A DNA stretch of 64,000 nt, taken from NCBI GenBank assembly GCA_023663655.1, contig JAMPGZ010000011.1, positions 1 through 64,000 on the forward strand, read 5' to 3'. Below are positions 7,759 to 17,400 of this stretch, one piece after another. Below the pieces are notes generated by a model. That model was given only the letters and a program-made list of their open reading frames with translations. It was not told where the DNA came from and did no database searches. This DNA is from Lachnospiraceae bacterium (GTDB lineage Bacteria; Bacteroidota; Bacteroidia; Bacteroidales; Muribaculaceae). Every line of letters begins with the position of its first letter. Position 1 is the first letter of the stretch. The translations under genes were made by a program, and so were the position numbers.

Positions 7759-7816
7759 AGTGATTATTATGTAATTATTTTAATTAGCTAATATATGTTG
7801 TTTTCATTAGAAAGTA

Positions 7817-7824
7817 CAAATATA
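7817..7824 (-). promoter_or_regulatory. Possible second argS promoter box
   Basis: TATATTTG on the minus strand lies just after the leader terminator. The start site would fall about 50 bases before the argS ATG. No -33 element is at the right distance, and the region is A+T-rich, so this could be chance. Confidence 0.4.
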
Positions 7825-7828
7825 CTAC

Positions 7829-7907
7829 AAAAAAAAATTATTTGTCTCACGACAAATAATCTTCTTAACCTTAAATCTAATACCATGAAAAACACGATGC
7901 AAAGTTA
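7829..7907 (-). ncRNA. Promoter-leader-terminator element upstream of argS
   Basis: Minus strand: -7 box TAACTTTG (7907-7900), a 31-base core (7895-7865), then a perfect 10-bp stem ATTATTTGTC/GACAAATAAT (7860-7837) with a 4-base loop and a run of nine T. The predicted RNA is about 65 nt. The 31-base core is identical to the one upstream of era (55379-55409), where the hairpin has a different sequence. It may be a free small RNA or a transcription attenuator of argS. The gap 7759-8056 holds only this element, the box at 7817 and the terminator at 7972. Confidence 0.7.
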
Positions 7908-7971
7908 CGCGTTTTATGTTATAAAACATAATAATGCAACATAAAAATGCATCCGGTTAACATTATTTAAG

Positions 7972-8007
7972 AAAAGCGTCATAGAAATTGCTTCCATGAC
8001 GCTTTTT
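7972..8007 (-). terminator. Terminator of the kor operon
   Basis: AAAGCGTCAT (7973-7982) pairs with ATGACGCTTT (7996-8005), flanked by A/T tracts on both sides, so it can work in either direction. It lies 50 bases after the korB stop. Confidence 0.85.
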
Positions 8008-8056
8008 ATAGTGAATTGCTGACTTTAAAATGGTGGTCGGCGTTTATGTGCCATCA

Positions 8057-9070
8057 TTATTTCACTTCCCAGTGCTCGCCTGCGAGAATCATGTCGCGGA
8101 GAGTGTCGAATCCTTTCTTTGCCTTTACTTCGGCGATCTGCATATCCACGCCTTCGTTGTAGACGGGGCTTTCAACATCGCGGATGATGCCCACTGCAAG
8201 CGGCAGTGAATATCCGTCCATCATGGCAAGCTGCTGGTGGAGGAAGTTGCTCGGAGTGTGTGCGTCGTGCACAAGCACGTCGTCGATGGTGTATCCATCT
8301 TTACCCACTTCAACAGCTTTCAAAAGGAAACCGTCTCGCACGAGACCCTTGTCCATGTTCTTGCCAAAGAGCATCTTTTCGCCGTGGCGCAGATGGATGG
8401 TGCGGTCGGCACGGAATTCGCGGTCAGTAATATAGTTGTGGATGCCGTTGTTGAAGATCACGCAGTTTTGCAGCACTTCAACCACCGATGCGCCCTTGTG
8501 GCGGGCTGCGGCAACCATTACTTCCTGTCCTACGGGCAGATCCACATCGATGGCTCTTCCGAAGAAGTTACCACGGGCTCCGAATACGAGTTCGGCGGGG
8601 ATGAATGGATCTTCAACCGTTCCGTAGGGTGATGATTTGCTGACAAATCCACGGTCGCTTGTGGGAGAATATTGTCCCTTGGTCAAGCCATAGATTTTGT
8701 TGTTGAAGAGAAGTATGTTGATGTCGACATTTCTGCGCACGGCGTGGATGAAGTGGTTACCACCGATGGCAAGTCCGTCGCCGTCACCTGAAATCTGCCA
8801 CACGGTCATTTCTGGATTAGCTACCTTGAAACCTGTCGCCACGGCAGCAGCACGTCCATGGATGGTGTGGAAGCCGTAGGTGTTCATGTAGTAAGGAAGG
8901 CGTGAGCTGCATCCTATACCGGAGATCACCGCGGTTTTATATGGAGGCACGCCAAGTTCAGCCATAGCCTTGTGGAGCACGTTGAGAATGGCATGGTCGC
9001 CGCATCCGGGGCACCAGCGCACCGACTGTCCGTTCTTGTAGTCGGCTGCAGTATAATTTTTACATTCCAT
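8057..9070 (-). CDS. korB: 2-oxoacid:ferredoxin oxidoreductase, beta subunit
   Basis: A 337-residue thiamine-diphosphate subunit. WCPGCGDH at the N-terminus and GIGCSSR supply cysteines for the iron-sulfur cluster. The ThDP/Mg motif is GDGDGLAIGGNHF followed by NNKIYGLTKGQ. With the alpha subunit it converts 2-oxoglutarate (or a related 2-oxoacid) and CoA to the acyl-CoA and CO2 while reducing ferredoxin, part of the partial TCA cycle of anaerobic Bacteroidetes. It starts 13 bases after korA ends. Substrate choice (2-oxoglutarate versus other 2-oxoacids) cannot be fixed from sequence alone. Confidence 0.92.
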   Translation of the reverse strand: MECKNYTAADYKNGQSVRWCPGCGDHAILNVLHKAMAELGVPPYKTAVISGIGCSSRLPYYMNTYGFHTIHGRAAAVATGFKVANPEMTVWQISGDGDGLAIGGNHFIHAVRRNVDINILLFNNKIYGLTKGQYSPTSDRGFVSKSSPYGTVEDPFIPAELVFGARGNFFGRAIDVDLPVGQEVMVAAARHKGASVVEVLQNCVIFNNGIHNYITDREFRADRTIHLRHGEKMLFGKNMDKGLVRDGFLLKAVEVGKDGYTIDDVLVHDAHTPSNFLHQQLAMMDGYSLPLAVGIIRDVESPVYNEGVDMQIAEVKAKKGFDTLRDMILAGEHWEVK

Positions 9071-9083
9071 GATTCGTAACTGT

Positions 9084-10931
9084 TTACTTTTTGTCCATTA
9101 GGTTAATTACGGCATCCACCACTTCGCTCACCAGGAAGGGCTGTCCTTGAATCTTGTTGATGCGCTGTACTTGCAATCCGCCGAATTTGCTTTGGAGATA
9201 ATCGGCAAATTGTCCGCTGTTCAATTCTGCGCATATCACTTGCTTGTATTTTGAAAGCACCTCGGCGGTGTTGGCGGGTAGCGGGTTGATGTAGCGGAAA
9301 TGTGCGAATGCCACCTTGTGTCCGGCTGCACAGAGTTCCTGGGCTGCGGTGTAGAGGTGTCCGTAGGTACCGCCCCATCCTATGAGAAGGGTGTCGGCGT
9401 CCTGGTCGCACATAACCTCAAGCTGAGGAATGCTGTCGGCGATCTTGGCAATCTTTTCCTTGCGCACGTTCACCATGTGTTCATGGTTCTGTGGATCGTT
9501 GGAGATGACGCTTGTGTTGAAATCTTTCTCAAGACCTCCTATGCGATGGGCGAGACCTTCAGTGCCGGGAATAGCCCAGTAGCGCACGAGAGTCTCAGGG
9601 TTGCGCGAATATGCACGCCAGTTCTCTTTGAGGGAGTCGGGCACGAAATTGGGCTTGATCTCGGGATACTCATTGTCTTCAGGTATGCGCCATGCCGATG
9701 AGCCGTTGCCGATGAACGCGTCGGATAGCAGAATCACCGGAGTCATGTGTTCGATGGCAAGGCGGCAAGCCTCAAATGCCATGGTGAAGCAATCGGTGGG
9801 TGATGCCGGAGCCACTACGGCAACGGGAGATTCGCCGTTTCGTCCGTAGAGTGCCTGCATGAGGTCGGTCTGCTCGGTCTTGGTGGGAAGTCCTGTTGAA
9901 GGACCGCCGCGCTGAACGTCGATCACTACCAGAGGAAGTTCTGCCATTACGGCGAGTCCTATAGCCTCGCTCTTCAATGCGAGTCCGGGACCTGAGGTTG
10001 ATGTCACGGCGAGGTTTCCGGCAAATGAAGCGCCGATAGCCGAACAAACACCGGCAATTTCGTCCTCCATCTGCACCGCTTTCACGCCAAGGTCTTTGCG
10101 CTTGGCAAGTTCATGAAGAATGTCGGTTGCCGGAGTGATAGGATAGCTGCCAAGGAAGAGCGGACGACCTGATTTCTCAGATGCCATAATCAATCCCCAT
10201 GCGGTAGCAGTGTTGCCGTTGATGTCGGTGTAATATCCCGGACGGATAGCTTCCGACTCGATGCGGTAGGTGGAAACCGATGCGTGTATGTTTTCGCCAT
10301 AGTTGTAACCAGCCATAAGCACTTTGGAGTTTGCCTCATAGACGGCGGGTTTCTTGGCAAATTTATTTTTTAAGTGGTGGAGCACAGCTTCGATCGGGCG
10401 GTCAAAAAGCCAGCACACAAGTCCGAGCGCGAATATGTTGCGGCACTTCATCACAGCCTTGTTGTCAAGCCCTGAATCGGCGAGTGCCGCCTTTGTCATC
10501 GAGGTCACTGGCACTTCCACCACCTGGGCGTTGATGTTAAGCTCCTTGAAGGGATCCATTGTCTCGAAGAGCGCCTTCTTGAGGTCGGCTTCTTTGAATG
10601 AATCGATGTCGACGATTGCCACACCGCCGGCTTTGAGATGCTTCACGTTTTGTTTAAGAGCGGCAGGATTCATCGCTACGAGCACGTCGGCTTTGTCGCC
10701 GGGTGTGTGGACTCCCACACCAACACTTACTTGAAATCCTGAAACTCCGCTCAATGATCCTTGCGGGGCACGGATTTCAGCCGGATAGTCGGGAAATGTT
10801 GATACCTGGTTGCCCACTCCTGCCGATACATTAGTAAAAATGTTACCGGCAAGCTGCATTCCGTCACCGGAGTCACCGGAAAAACGGATTACAACCTTGT
10901 CTAAGCACTTTACATCAGCTTTTTCTAACAT
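9084..10931 (-). CDS. korA: 2-oxoacid:ferredoxin oxidoreductase, gamma-alpha fusion subunit
   Basis: A 615-residue subunit. The gamma (POR) domain is at about 10-190 (RFSGDSGDGMQLAGNIF), the pyrimidine-binding alpha domain at about 215-440 (YPITPATDILHEL, TSTSGPGLALKSEA, QRGGPSTGLPTKTEQ), and a PFOR-II-like C-terminal domain after that. The fused arrangement is normal for Bacteroidetes Kor. The ATG at 10931 (MLEKADVK) is preferred to one 27 bases upstream because the family starts just before the gamma domain and the shorter form leaves a 37-base gap to pyrC. Partner of korB. Confidence 0.92.
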   Translation of the reverse strand: MLEKADVKCLDKVVIRFSGDSGDGMQLAGNIFTNVSAGVGNQVSTFPDYPAEIRAPQGSLSGVSGFQVSVGVGVHTPGDKADVLVAMNPAALKQNVKHLKAGGVAIVDIDSFKEADLKKALFETMDPFKELNINAQVVEVPVTSMTKAALADSGLDNKAVMKCRNIFALGLVCWLFDRPIEAVLHHLKNKFAKKPAVYEANSKVLMAGYNYGENIHASVSTYRIESEAIRPGYYTDINGNTATAWGLIMASEKSGRPLFLGSYPITPATDILHELAKRKDLGVKAVQMEDEIAGVCSAIGASFAGNLAVTSTSGPGLALKSEAIGLAVMAELPLVVIDVQRGGPSTGLPTKTEQTDLMQALYGRNGESPVAVVAPASPTDCFTMAFEACRLAIEHMTPVILLSDAFIGNGSSAWRIPEDNEYPEIKPNFVPDSLKENWRAYSRNPETLVRYWAIPGTEGLAHRIGGLEKDFNTSVISNDPQNHEHMVNVRKEKIAKIADSIPQLEVMCDQDADTLLIGWGGTYGHLYTAAQELCAAGHKVAFAHFRYINPLPANTAEVLSKYKQVICAELNSGQFADYLQSKFGGLQVQRINKIQGQPFLVSEVVDAVINLMDKK

Positions 10932-10968
10932 AATGTATGCACGGTTTTTGGTTTGCACCGACAGGCGT

Positions 10969-12348
10969 TCAATGCGCCGTGCCGGTTTGATTATTTGGTT
11001 TTCTGTTAAATCTTAATTCGCTTCCCTTTGCATCAGGTGAGATAGTGCCGTGGGAATAAACTTTTTTCCCGTTGACGATTGTCATCACCACACGGTTGTG
11101 CAGGGTGGTGCCGTCGAGCGGAGTCCATCCGCAACGGCTTAAAGCCATTTTGTCGGTCACTTCGTAAGGCGTGTCGGGCGTTACGACGGTGATGTCGGCA
11201 TAATAACCGTTGCGCAGGTATCCACGCCTGTCGATGCCGTAAAGCTCAGCCGGAGCGTGGCACATTTTATCTACCACGAGTTCATGTGTGAACACACCTC
11301 GGTCGGCAAGTTCAAGCATCACCGGCAGTGAGAATTGAACCATCGGCGCACCTGATGCTGCAGTGAGAGCGTTGCCCTCTTTTTCCGACAGCAAGTGGGG
11401 AGCGTGGTCGGTGGCAACGATGTCAAGCCGTCCTTCACGCAATCCTTTACGCAAAGCGTCGCGGTCGGCATCGGTTTTGATTGCCGGATTCATTTTCACC
11501 CTTGTGCCGAGTGTGTCATAATCGGCATCGGAAAACCACAGGTGATGGGCGCACACTTCCGAGGTGATGCGTTTCTCAGCCAGCGGTTCTGTAGAGAACA
11601 TCTCTACCTCCTCGGCGGTCGATACATGGAGCACATGAAGCCGGCTGCCATATTTCCGTGCCCTCTCGATGGCTCGACGGGTGGATATTATGCAGGCTTC
11701 TCGGCTGCGTATTATGGGGTGTAGCCTCACCGGCACATCGCCGTTGTATTCCGAGGCTATCTTATCGCGGTTTTCGCGTATGGTGGTTTCGTCTTCCGAG
11801 TGTATGGCAATGATTGCAGGCACCTCGCTGAATATGCGGTCAAGCACCTCTTCATTGTCGACGAGCATATTGCCTGTCGACGAACCTAAAAATAGTTTCA
11901 CTCCCGGCACCCGTGAATAATCGCACTTCAACAATTCATCGAGATTGTCATTGGTGGCTCCGATGAAAAAACTGTAGTTCACCGCCGATTGATTGGCTGC
12001 ATGGGCGAGTTTCCATTCCACGTCAGCCACCGACACTGTGGGCGGCTTGGTGTTGGGCATATCCATGAATGAGGTGACGCCTCCTGCGGCTGCGGCTCTT
12101 GACTCGGTGAATATGTCGCCCTTGTGGGTGAGACCGGGATCGCGGAAATGCACTTGATCATCGATTGCTCCGGGAAGGATATATGCGCCTTTCACATCAA
12201 TGGCTTCTGTGGCATCGGCGATAAAGTCTTTGCCTGGGGTGCCTTCTGCGACATCGGTGATCGTGTCGCCGTCAATCACGACATACCCCTTGAAACTGTT
12301 GTTTTCGTTTATGATTGTTCCGTTGAAGAGAATGAGGTCATGTTTCAT
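10969..12348 (-). CDS. pyrC: Dihydroorotase
   Basis: A 459-residue amidohydrolase of the long (class I) dihydroorotase type. It closes carbamoyl-aspartate to dihydroorotate in pyrimidine synthesis. Zinc-binding DDQVHFRDPG, the GGVTSFMDMPNT motif, and the ATDHAPH aspartate/histidine motif are all present. Allantoinase is the close alternative, but the operon context and motifs favour dihydroorotase. It starts 18 bases after the glycosyltransferase gene ends and precedes korA. carB, another pyrimidine gene, is about 10 kb away on the same strand. Confidence 0.88.
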   Translation of the reverse strand: MKHDLILFNGTIINENNSFKGYVVIDGDTITDVAEGTPGKDFIADATEAIDVKGAYILPGAIDDQVHFRDPGLTHKGDIFTESRAAAAGGVTSFMDMPNTKPPTVSVADVEWKLAHAANQSAVNYSFFIGATNDNLDELLKCDYSRVPGVKLFLGSSTGNMLVDNEEVLDRIFSEVPAIIAIHSEDETTIRENRDKIASEYNGDVPVRLHPIIRSREACIISTRRAIERARKYGSRLHVLHVSTAEEVEMFSTEPLAEKRITSEVCAHHLWFSDADYDTLGTRVKMNPAIKTDADRDALRKGLREGRLDIVATDHAPHLLSEKEGNALTAASGAPMVQFSLPVMLELADRGVFTHELVVDKMCHAPAELYGIDRRGYLRNGYYADITVVTPDTPYEVTDKMALSRCGWTPLDGTTLHNRVVMTIVNGKKVYSHGTISPDAKGSELRFNRKPNNQTGTAH

Positions 12349-12366
12349 GGTAGAATCTCAATTGGC

Positions 12367-13122
12367 TTAGACGGTTCTGCGGTTCTTTTTTGACAGACTT
12401 GACACTTTGAGCTTTATGACGCCAAATACTGCTTCCGAGAAAATGCCGCTGTTCATTTTGCTGACACCAAGCACGCGGTTGGTGAATATGATGGGCACTT
12501 CAACTACTTTGAATCCGAGCATTGAAGCTGTGAATTTCATTTCGATCTGGAAAGCGTAGCCTTTGAAGCGGATTTTGTCAAGCTCGATGGTCTCAAGCAC
12601 TTTGCGGCGGTAGCACACGAAGCCGGCTGTCGTATCGTGGATGGGGAGACGAGTGATGAGCTGCACATACTTTGACGCGAAATATGACATGAGCACGCGG
12701 CTCATGGGCCAGTTGACCACATTCACGCCGGTTATGTAGCGGGAGCCTATCGACACGTCGGCGCCATCATCATGGCAGGCGGCATAAAGTCTGAGCAGAT
12801 CCTGAGGATTGTGGGAGAAATCGGCATCCATCTCGAAGATGTAGTCATACTTGTTGGCTATCGCCCACTTGAACCCTGCTATGTATGCCGTGCCGAGTCC
12901 GAGTTTTCCCTTTCGCTCGATTATGTGTATGCGTCGTGGATATTCGTCCATTTTTCCCTTCACAATCGCTGCCGTGCCGTCGGGCGATCCGTCGTCGACG
13001 ATGAGCACATCCATGCGATGAGGCAACGAGAGCACGGCGTCGATTATCGCCGCCGCGTTCTCGGCTTCATTATAGGTCGGGATTATAACAACCGAATCAG
13101 ATTCGGGTTTCATTTCTGACAT
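12367..13122 (-). CDS. Polyprenol-phosphate glycosyltransferase (GT2, DPM1-like)
   Basis: A 251-residue family 2 glycosyltransferase: VIIPTYNEAENA, VDDGSPDGT, the DxD-type FEMDADFSHNP, and the C-terminal RVLGVSKMNSGIF of the dolichol-phosphate mannosyltransferase group. No C-terminal membrane segments are present, as in yeast-type DPM1. It probably loads a hexose onto a polyprenyl phosphate for use outside the membrane, which would fit the GT39/ArnT-like transferase at 32042, although the two are not linked. It sits in one operon with the aminotransferase and pyrC (gaps 30 and 18 bases). Confidence 0.88.
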   Translation of the reverse strand: MSEMKPESDSVVIIPTYNEAENAAAIIDAVLSLPHRMDVLIVDDGSPDGTAAIVKGKMDEYPRRIHIIERKGKLGLGTAYIAGFKWAIANKYDYIFEMDADFSHNPQDLLRLYAACHDDGADVSIGSRYITGVNVVNWPMSRVLMSYFASKYVQLITRLPIHDTTAGFVCYRRKVLETIELDKIRFKGYAFQIEMKFTASMLGFKVVEVPIIFTNRVLGVSKMNSGIFSEAVFGVIKLKVSSLSKKNRRTV

Positions 13123-13152
13123 CTCAGAGAATTACTGGTTGTAAAATTCAGA

Positions 13153-14346
13153 TCAGATGAGCTTGGCGAGAGTCGCTTCGATGCGTCTCATTGCTTCGCG
13201 TATATTGTCGTCGCTTGTGGCATAGCTCATGCGGATATATCCGGGACAAGCGAATGCCGATCCGGCTACGGTTGCCACGTGTCCCTCTTCGAGCAGGAAC
13301 ATTGCGAGGTCTGAATCGTTGTTGATCACGCGGTCGCCGCATCGTTTGCCGAAATAGCTCGACACTTCGGGGAAGAGGTAGAATGCTCCGTCGGGGTTGT
13401 TCACCTTCCATCCCGGTATTGCGCGGGCAAGCCCTACGATAAGGTCGCGGCGGCGTTCAAAAGCCTTGCGCATCTCTTCAACGCATTCCTGTGAGCCTGT
13501 ATAGGCAGCTTCGGCTGCTTTCTGCGCGATTGACGAAGCATTGGAAGTGTATTGGCTCTGGAGCTTGTTGGTAGCCTTGGCGAGCCACAGCGGGGCTGCA
13601 AGGAAACCGATACGCCATCCGGTCATCGCGTATGCTTTCGATACACCGTTCACCACGCAGGTGCGGTCGGCGATTTCCGGGAATGATGCGAGCGATGTGA
13701 AGCTTCCGGTGAAGTTGATATGCTCATAAATCTCATCGGATAGAATCAGGACATTGGGGTAGTCGGCAAGCACATTTACCAGCTCTTGCAATTCATCGCG
13801 GCTGTACACGCTGCCGGTGGGGTTGCTCGGTGAGCAGAAGAACACTATGCGGGTCTTTTCAGTGAGAGCGTCGCGTAGCTGCTGGGGAGTGATTTTGAAA
13901 TCGGTCTCTATAGTCGCGGGCACAAGCACGTTCTTGCCTTGCGCGAGATTTACCATCTCCATGTAGCTCACCCATGCAGGTGTGGGAATGATTACCTCGT
14001 CGCCGGGGTTGACCACTGAAAGGATTACATTACACAGGGACTGCTTGGCACCGTTTGACACTACAATCTGCTCGGGTGCGAAATCAATTCCGTTCTCATC
14101 CTTCAGCTTTTTGGAGATAGCTTTGCGAAGTGACATATATCCGGGGACCGGAGTATAGAATGAGAAGTTTTCATCAATAGCCTTTTTGGCTGCATCCTTG
14201 ATGTGTGCCGGTGTAGGAAAATCAGGTTCACCCACCGAAAGGTTAATCACGTCTACTCCCTGAGCTTTGAGCTCCTGGCTTTTTTGTGACATCGCGAGAG
14301 TTTGCGAAGGTGCAAGTGACTGCACTCGTTGAGAAATCTGCTCCAT
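13153..14346 (-). CDS. Pyridoxal-phosphate aminotransferase (aspartate type)
   Basis: A 397-residue fold-type I aminotransferase. Motifs: NLSVGEPDFPTP near the N-terminus, CSPSNPTGSVYS, LSDEIYEHINF, the PLP lysine in VNGVSKAYAMTGWRIGF, and an arginine near the C-terminus in YIRMSYA. The pattern is that of subgroup Ib aspartate aminotransferases, which interconvert aspartate and 2-oxoglutarate with oxaloacetate and glutamate. First gene of a five-gene minus-strand operon running to korB. The product of the reaction links to 2-oxoglutarate use by Kor and to aspartate use by PyrC, which may explain the grouping. Confidence 0.9.
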   Translation of the reverse strand: MEQISQRVQSLAPSQTLAMSQKSQELKAQGVDVINLSVGEPDFPTPAHIKDAAKKAIDENFSFYTPVPGYMSLRKAISKKLKDENGIDFAPEQIVVSNGAKQSLCNVILSVVNPGDEVIIPTPAWVSYMEMVNLAQGKNVLVPATIETDFKITPQQLRDALTEKTRIVFFCSPSNPTGSVYSRDELQELVNVLADYPNVLILSDEIYEHINFTGSFTSLASFPEIADRTCVVNGVSKAYAMTGWRIGFLAAPLWLAKATNKLQSQYTSNASSIAQKAAEAAYTGSQECVEEMRKAFERRRDLIVGLARAIPGWKVNNPDGAFYLFPEVSSYFGKRCGDRVINNDSDLAMFLLEEGHVATVAGSAFACPGYIRMSYATSDDNIREAMRRIEATLAKLI

Positions 14347-14383
14347 TATATAGTCTCTGTTTTGTGTTCTTATTTACTTTTTG

Positions 14384-14391
14384 CAAATATA
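14384..14391 (-). promoter_or_regulatory. Promoter box of the aminotransferase operon
   Basis: TATATTTG on the minus strand, 37 bases before the ATG at 14346. No clear TTG at the -33 position. Confidence 0.5.
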
Positions 14392-14466
14392 TATCAATTT
14401 TGCGATACATATTGCATAAAATATCTCTTATTTTATAACTATTGAAAAAAGCTGTATATGACGACG

Positions 14467-17400
14467 TTATTTCTTGGACAATTCTTTCATCAACTCTTCA
14501 ACAGCTCTTTTCAACTGCTGGTCCTCGCCCTTGACAATTGCCGCAGGGTCATTTACCACGAGGATATCGGGATCGAGTTGTGAGTTTTCAAGATAGTTGC
14601 CCTCAGCCGTGCGGTAGCCGATCACGGGAACTCCAAACAGCAGCGTGGGATCCTGAAGTCCTATCCAGTTCACACTTGTCATGGTTCCGGGGACAGGCAT
14701 ACCCACAAGTTTGCCGAGTCCCATGGTCTTGTACACCCAGGGTGTGCCATGCGCGTTGCTGTAGTTGGCTTCGCACTGAAGCATTATACTGGGCTTGTTC
14801 CAACGGCGGCTGGGCATATCGCACACGTCAACGCCGCGAATCACCTGGGTGAGATATTTCTTGCCGCTGAACAGCACCTCGATATCTTCATGCAGACGTC
14901 CGCCACCGTTCCAACGGGTATCGATCACGATTCCCTCTTTGCCGACATACTTGCCGAAGAGGTCGGTGTAGATGTTGCGGTAGCTTTCATCGTCCATTGA
15001 GCGGATGTGGACATATCCGAGTTTTCCGCCTGACAGACGGTCGACATCGGCGGCGCGCTGTTTGATCCAACGGTCATAAAGCAGATCGGTCATGGCTCCG
15101 GCTGAGATGGGGAGCACTACCTCTTCCCAGCGTTTGCCGCTGTTGGGGTCATAGAGAGCTACCAATGTCTTTTTACCGCCAATGTTGTTGAACAGGGTGG
15201 TGTAGTCGGTCTTGTCGTCGATGGCTTTAGTGCCTATTTTTTCGATTATGACACCCGGTTTCACGTTGGTGTTGGCGTGGTCAAATGGTCCGTTTTCCAC
15301 AACTTCAGCCACTTTAAGACCCTTGCCGTTGTAGGTCCAGTCGTAGAACAGACCCAGCGATGCGGTGGGCTCTTTGCCTCCGTAGGGAGAGTAGCGCGAA
15401 CCGGTGTGCGACGCGTTCAACTCGCCGAGGAGCTCGCTGAGCATTTCGGCAAAGTCGTAGTTGTTGTTGATGTGCGGAAGGAATTTGCGGTATGCCTTAG
15501 TCATCGCAGCCCAGTTGATGCCGTGGTAGGTCTTTTCGTAGAAACGGTTTGCCACCTCCTGTTGAACGTAGTCAAACATATATTCGCGTTCAGCGGCGGG
15601 GTTTATGAATTGGCGAGCCGAGAAAGTGATGGGGGTGAGCTTTTCTGAGCTTACTGCCATCTTTCTGAGGATTCTGGGACCGAGGATGAAGATGTTGGCG
15701 CCTTTTGCGTCGGCTTGCAATCCGCCTGCAGAGGGGAGTGATGCCACCTGCGACAAGTCATGTTTGCGCAGATCCACTTTCCATAAAGCGGGTTCGTCAT
15801 TGGAGTAAGCGATATAGTAGAGTTTGTCGCCATCCTTGTTTATGATTGCGTCGCGGATGTCGGTCGATGCCGGAGTCACGCGGACAATGCGGTCGCGTAG
15901 TCCGTCAAGTTCAATTTTTATATCTTTGCTTGAAGCCGAGTCGGCGTCCTCCTTTTTATCTTTCTTGTCTTTTTTGTCCGATTTCTTGCCGCTTGATTTT
16001 TCTTTGTCCTCTTTTTGCTGCTTTTCAAGCTCTTTGCGCAGTTCGTAGTCCTCTTTTGACAGACGGTATTTGTCGTAAGCGTCCTGATTCATGAACACGA
16101 GCATCGCATCGAGCTGTGAGCCCCATGATGCCTGGCTTCTCAGTCCGTAACGGTCAGATAGGAAGAGGATGGCGTTTCCGTCCATCACCCACACGGGGTT
16201 TTCATCGAAGTATGATGATTGGGTTATGTTGGTCACTTTCGGAGTGCCGGTGGTGTTGACGATAGCAACGTCGCAATATGGTTCATGACCGTTGCCGGTG
16301 TGCTCAAGCACAATCCATTTTCCGTCGGGCGACCATGTGTAGGAAAAACCACCTCCGCTTTCCGGATGGGTGGATCCGTCGGTTATCTGACGTGTCTTTT
16401 TTGAGTCCAGATTCATTACCATGAGCTTGCGGCGGTCCTGGATGAATGCTATCTCCTTTCCGTCGGGTGAGTAGGTGGGACAGGAGCGTTCGATGCCGTC
16501 CTTGCCGTCGAAAAGAGCTTTCTCTTCGATCACGGTAGCGTTGGGGAAGTTGAGGTCTTCTTTGCGTGAGATGGTTGCCGTGTAGATGTTGGCGTGTCCG
16601 TCGCGCTCGCTGGTGTAGGCTATGGTGCGGTTGTCGGGAGCCCATGAAATGTTGCTTTCGGCAGCCGGGGTGTCGGTGATCTGCTTAGTGGTGTTGTATT
16701 CGACTGAGGTAATGAATATGTTGCCACGATTGGTGAAAGCCACCATCTTTCCATCGGGGGATGCGATAGCTCCTGAAGAAGTTGCCACGCTCACTTGTTC
16801 GAGGGGGTTCTCTTCATCGATGGTGATGTTCACATTCACTTTTGCGGGCTTCTGTCCCGGAGTCTGGGTGTAGAGTTCGCCATCGTAAGTGTAGGCGAGC
16901 AGTCCGTTGTCACTCTGCGATAGGAATCTCACGGGGTGGGTGGTGAACTGTGATTCCTGACGAGCAGCGGTGGGATTGTCGATGGGGAATGAGTAGACGT
17001 TGAATGTCTTTCCATTGCGTTCGCTCAGCAGGTAGACTGTCTTTCCGTCGGGGGCGAGAATCGGGTCGCGGTCTTCGCCGGCACGGTTTGTGAGATTTTT
17101 GTGTGAGCCTTTTTTCGCGTCATATAGCCATATATCGCGGGTGACAGATGAGGTGTGGTGTTTACGCCATTCATCCTCAAATCCTTTCATGTCCTGATAC
17201 AAGAATGAACCGTTGCCGTCGATGAATTCTATTTTTTGAGCCGGAGTTCCGAGCACCTGCTCGATTCTGCCTCCGTCGACCGGCACTTTATATACCTCGG
17301 TGAGACGTGCGGTGGGGAAAGCGGCGCTCTCTGCGGGATCCTGTATGGATGCCGAGAAGTACACATATTTACCGTCGGGGGAGAACGCTTCCACGGTTTC

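Noticed and set aside
7141-7791. 216-codon plus-strand frame opposite argS
   Set aside because: No recognisable domain; it is the antisense shadow of a strongly conserved gene.
7865-7940. Plus-strand mini-ORF starting MKNT within the shared leader core (also at 55399)
   Set aside because: The two copies give peptides of different length with no shared sequence beyond four residues, while promoter and terminator lie on the minus strand, so the core is better read as minus-strand RNA.
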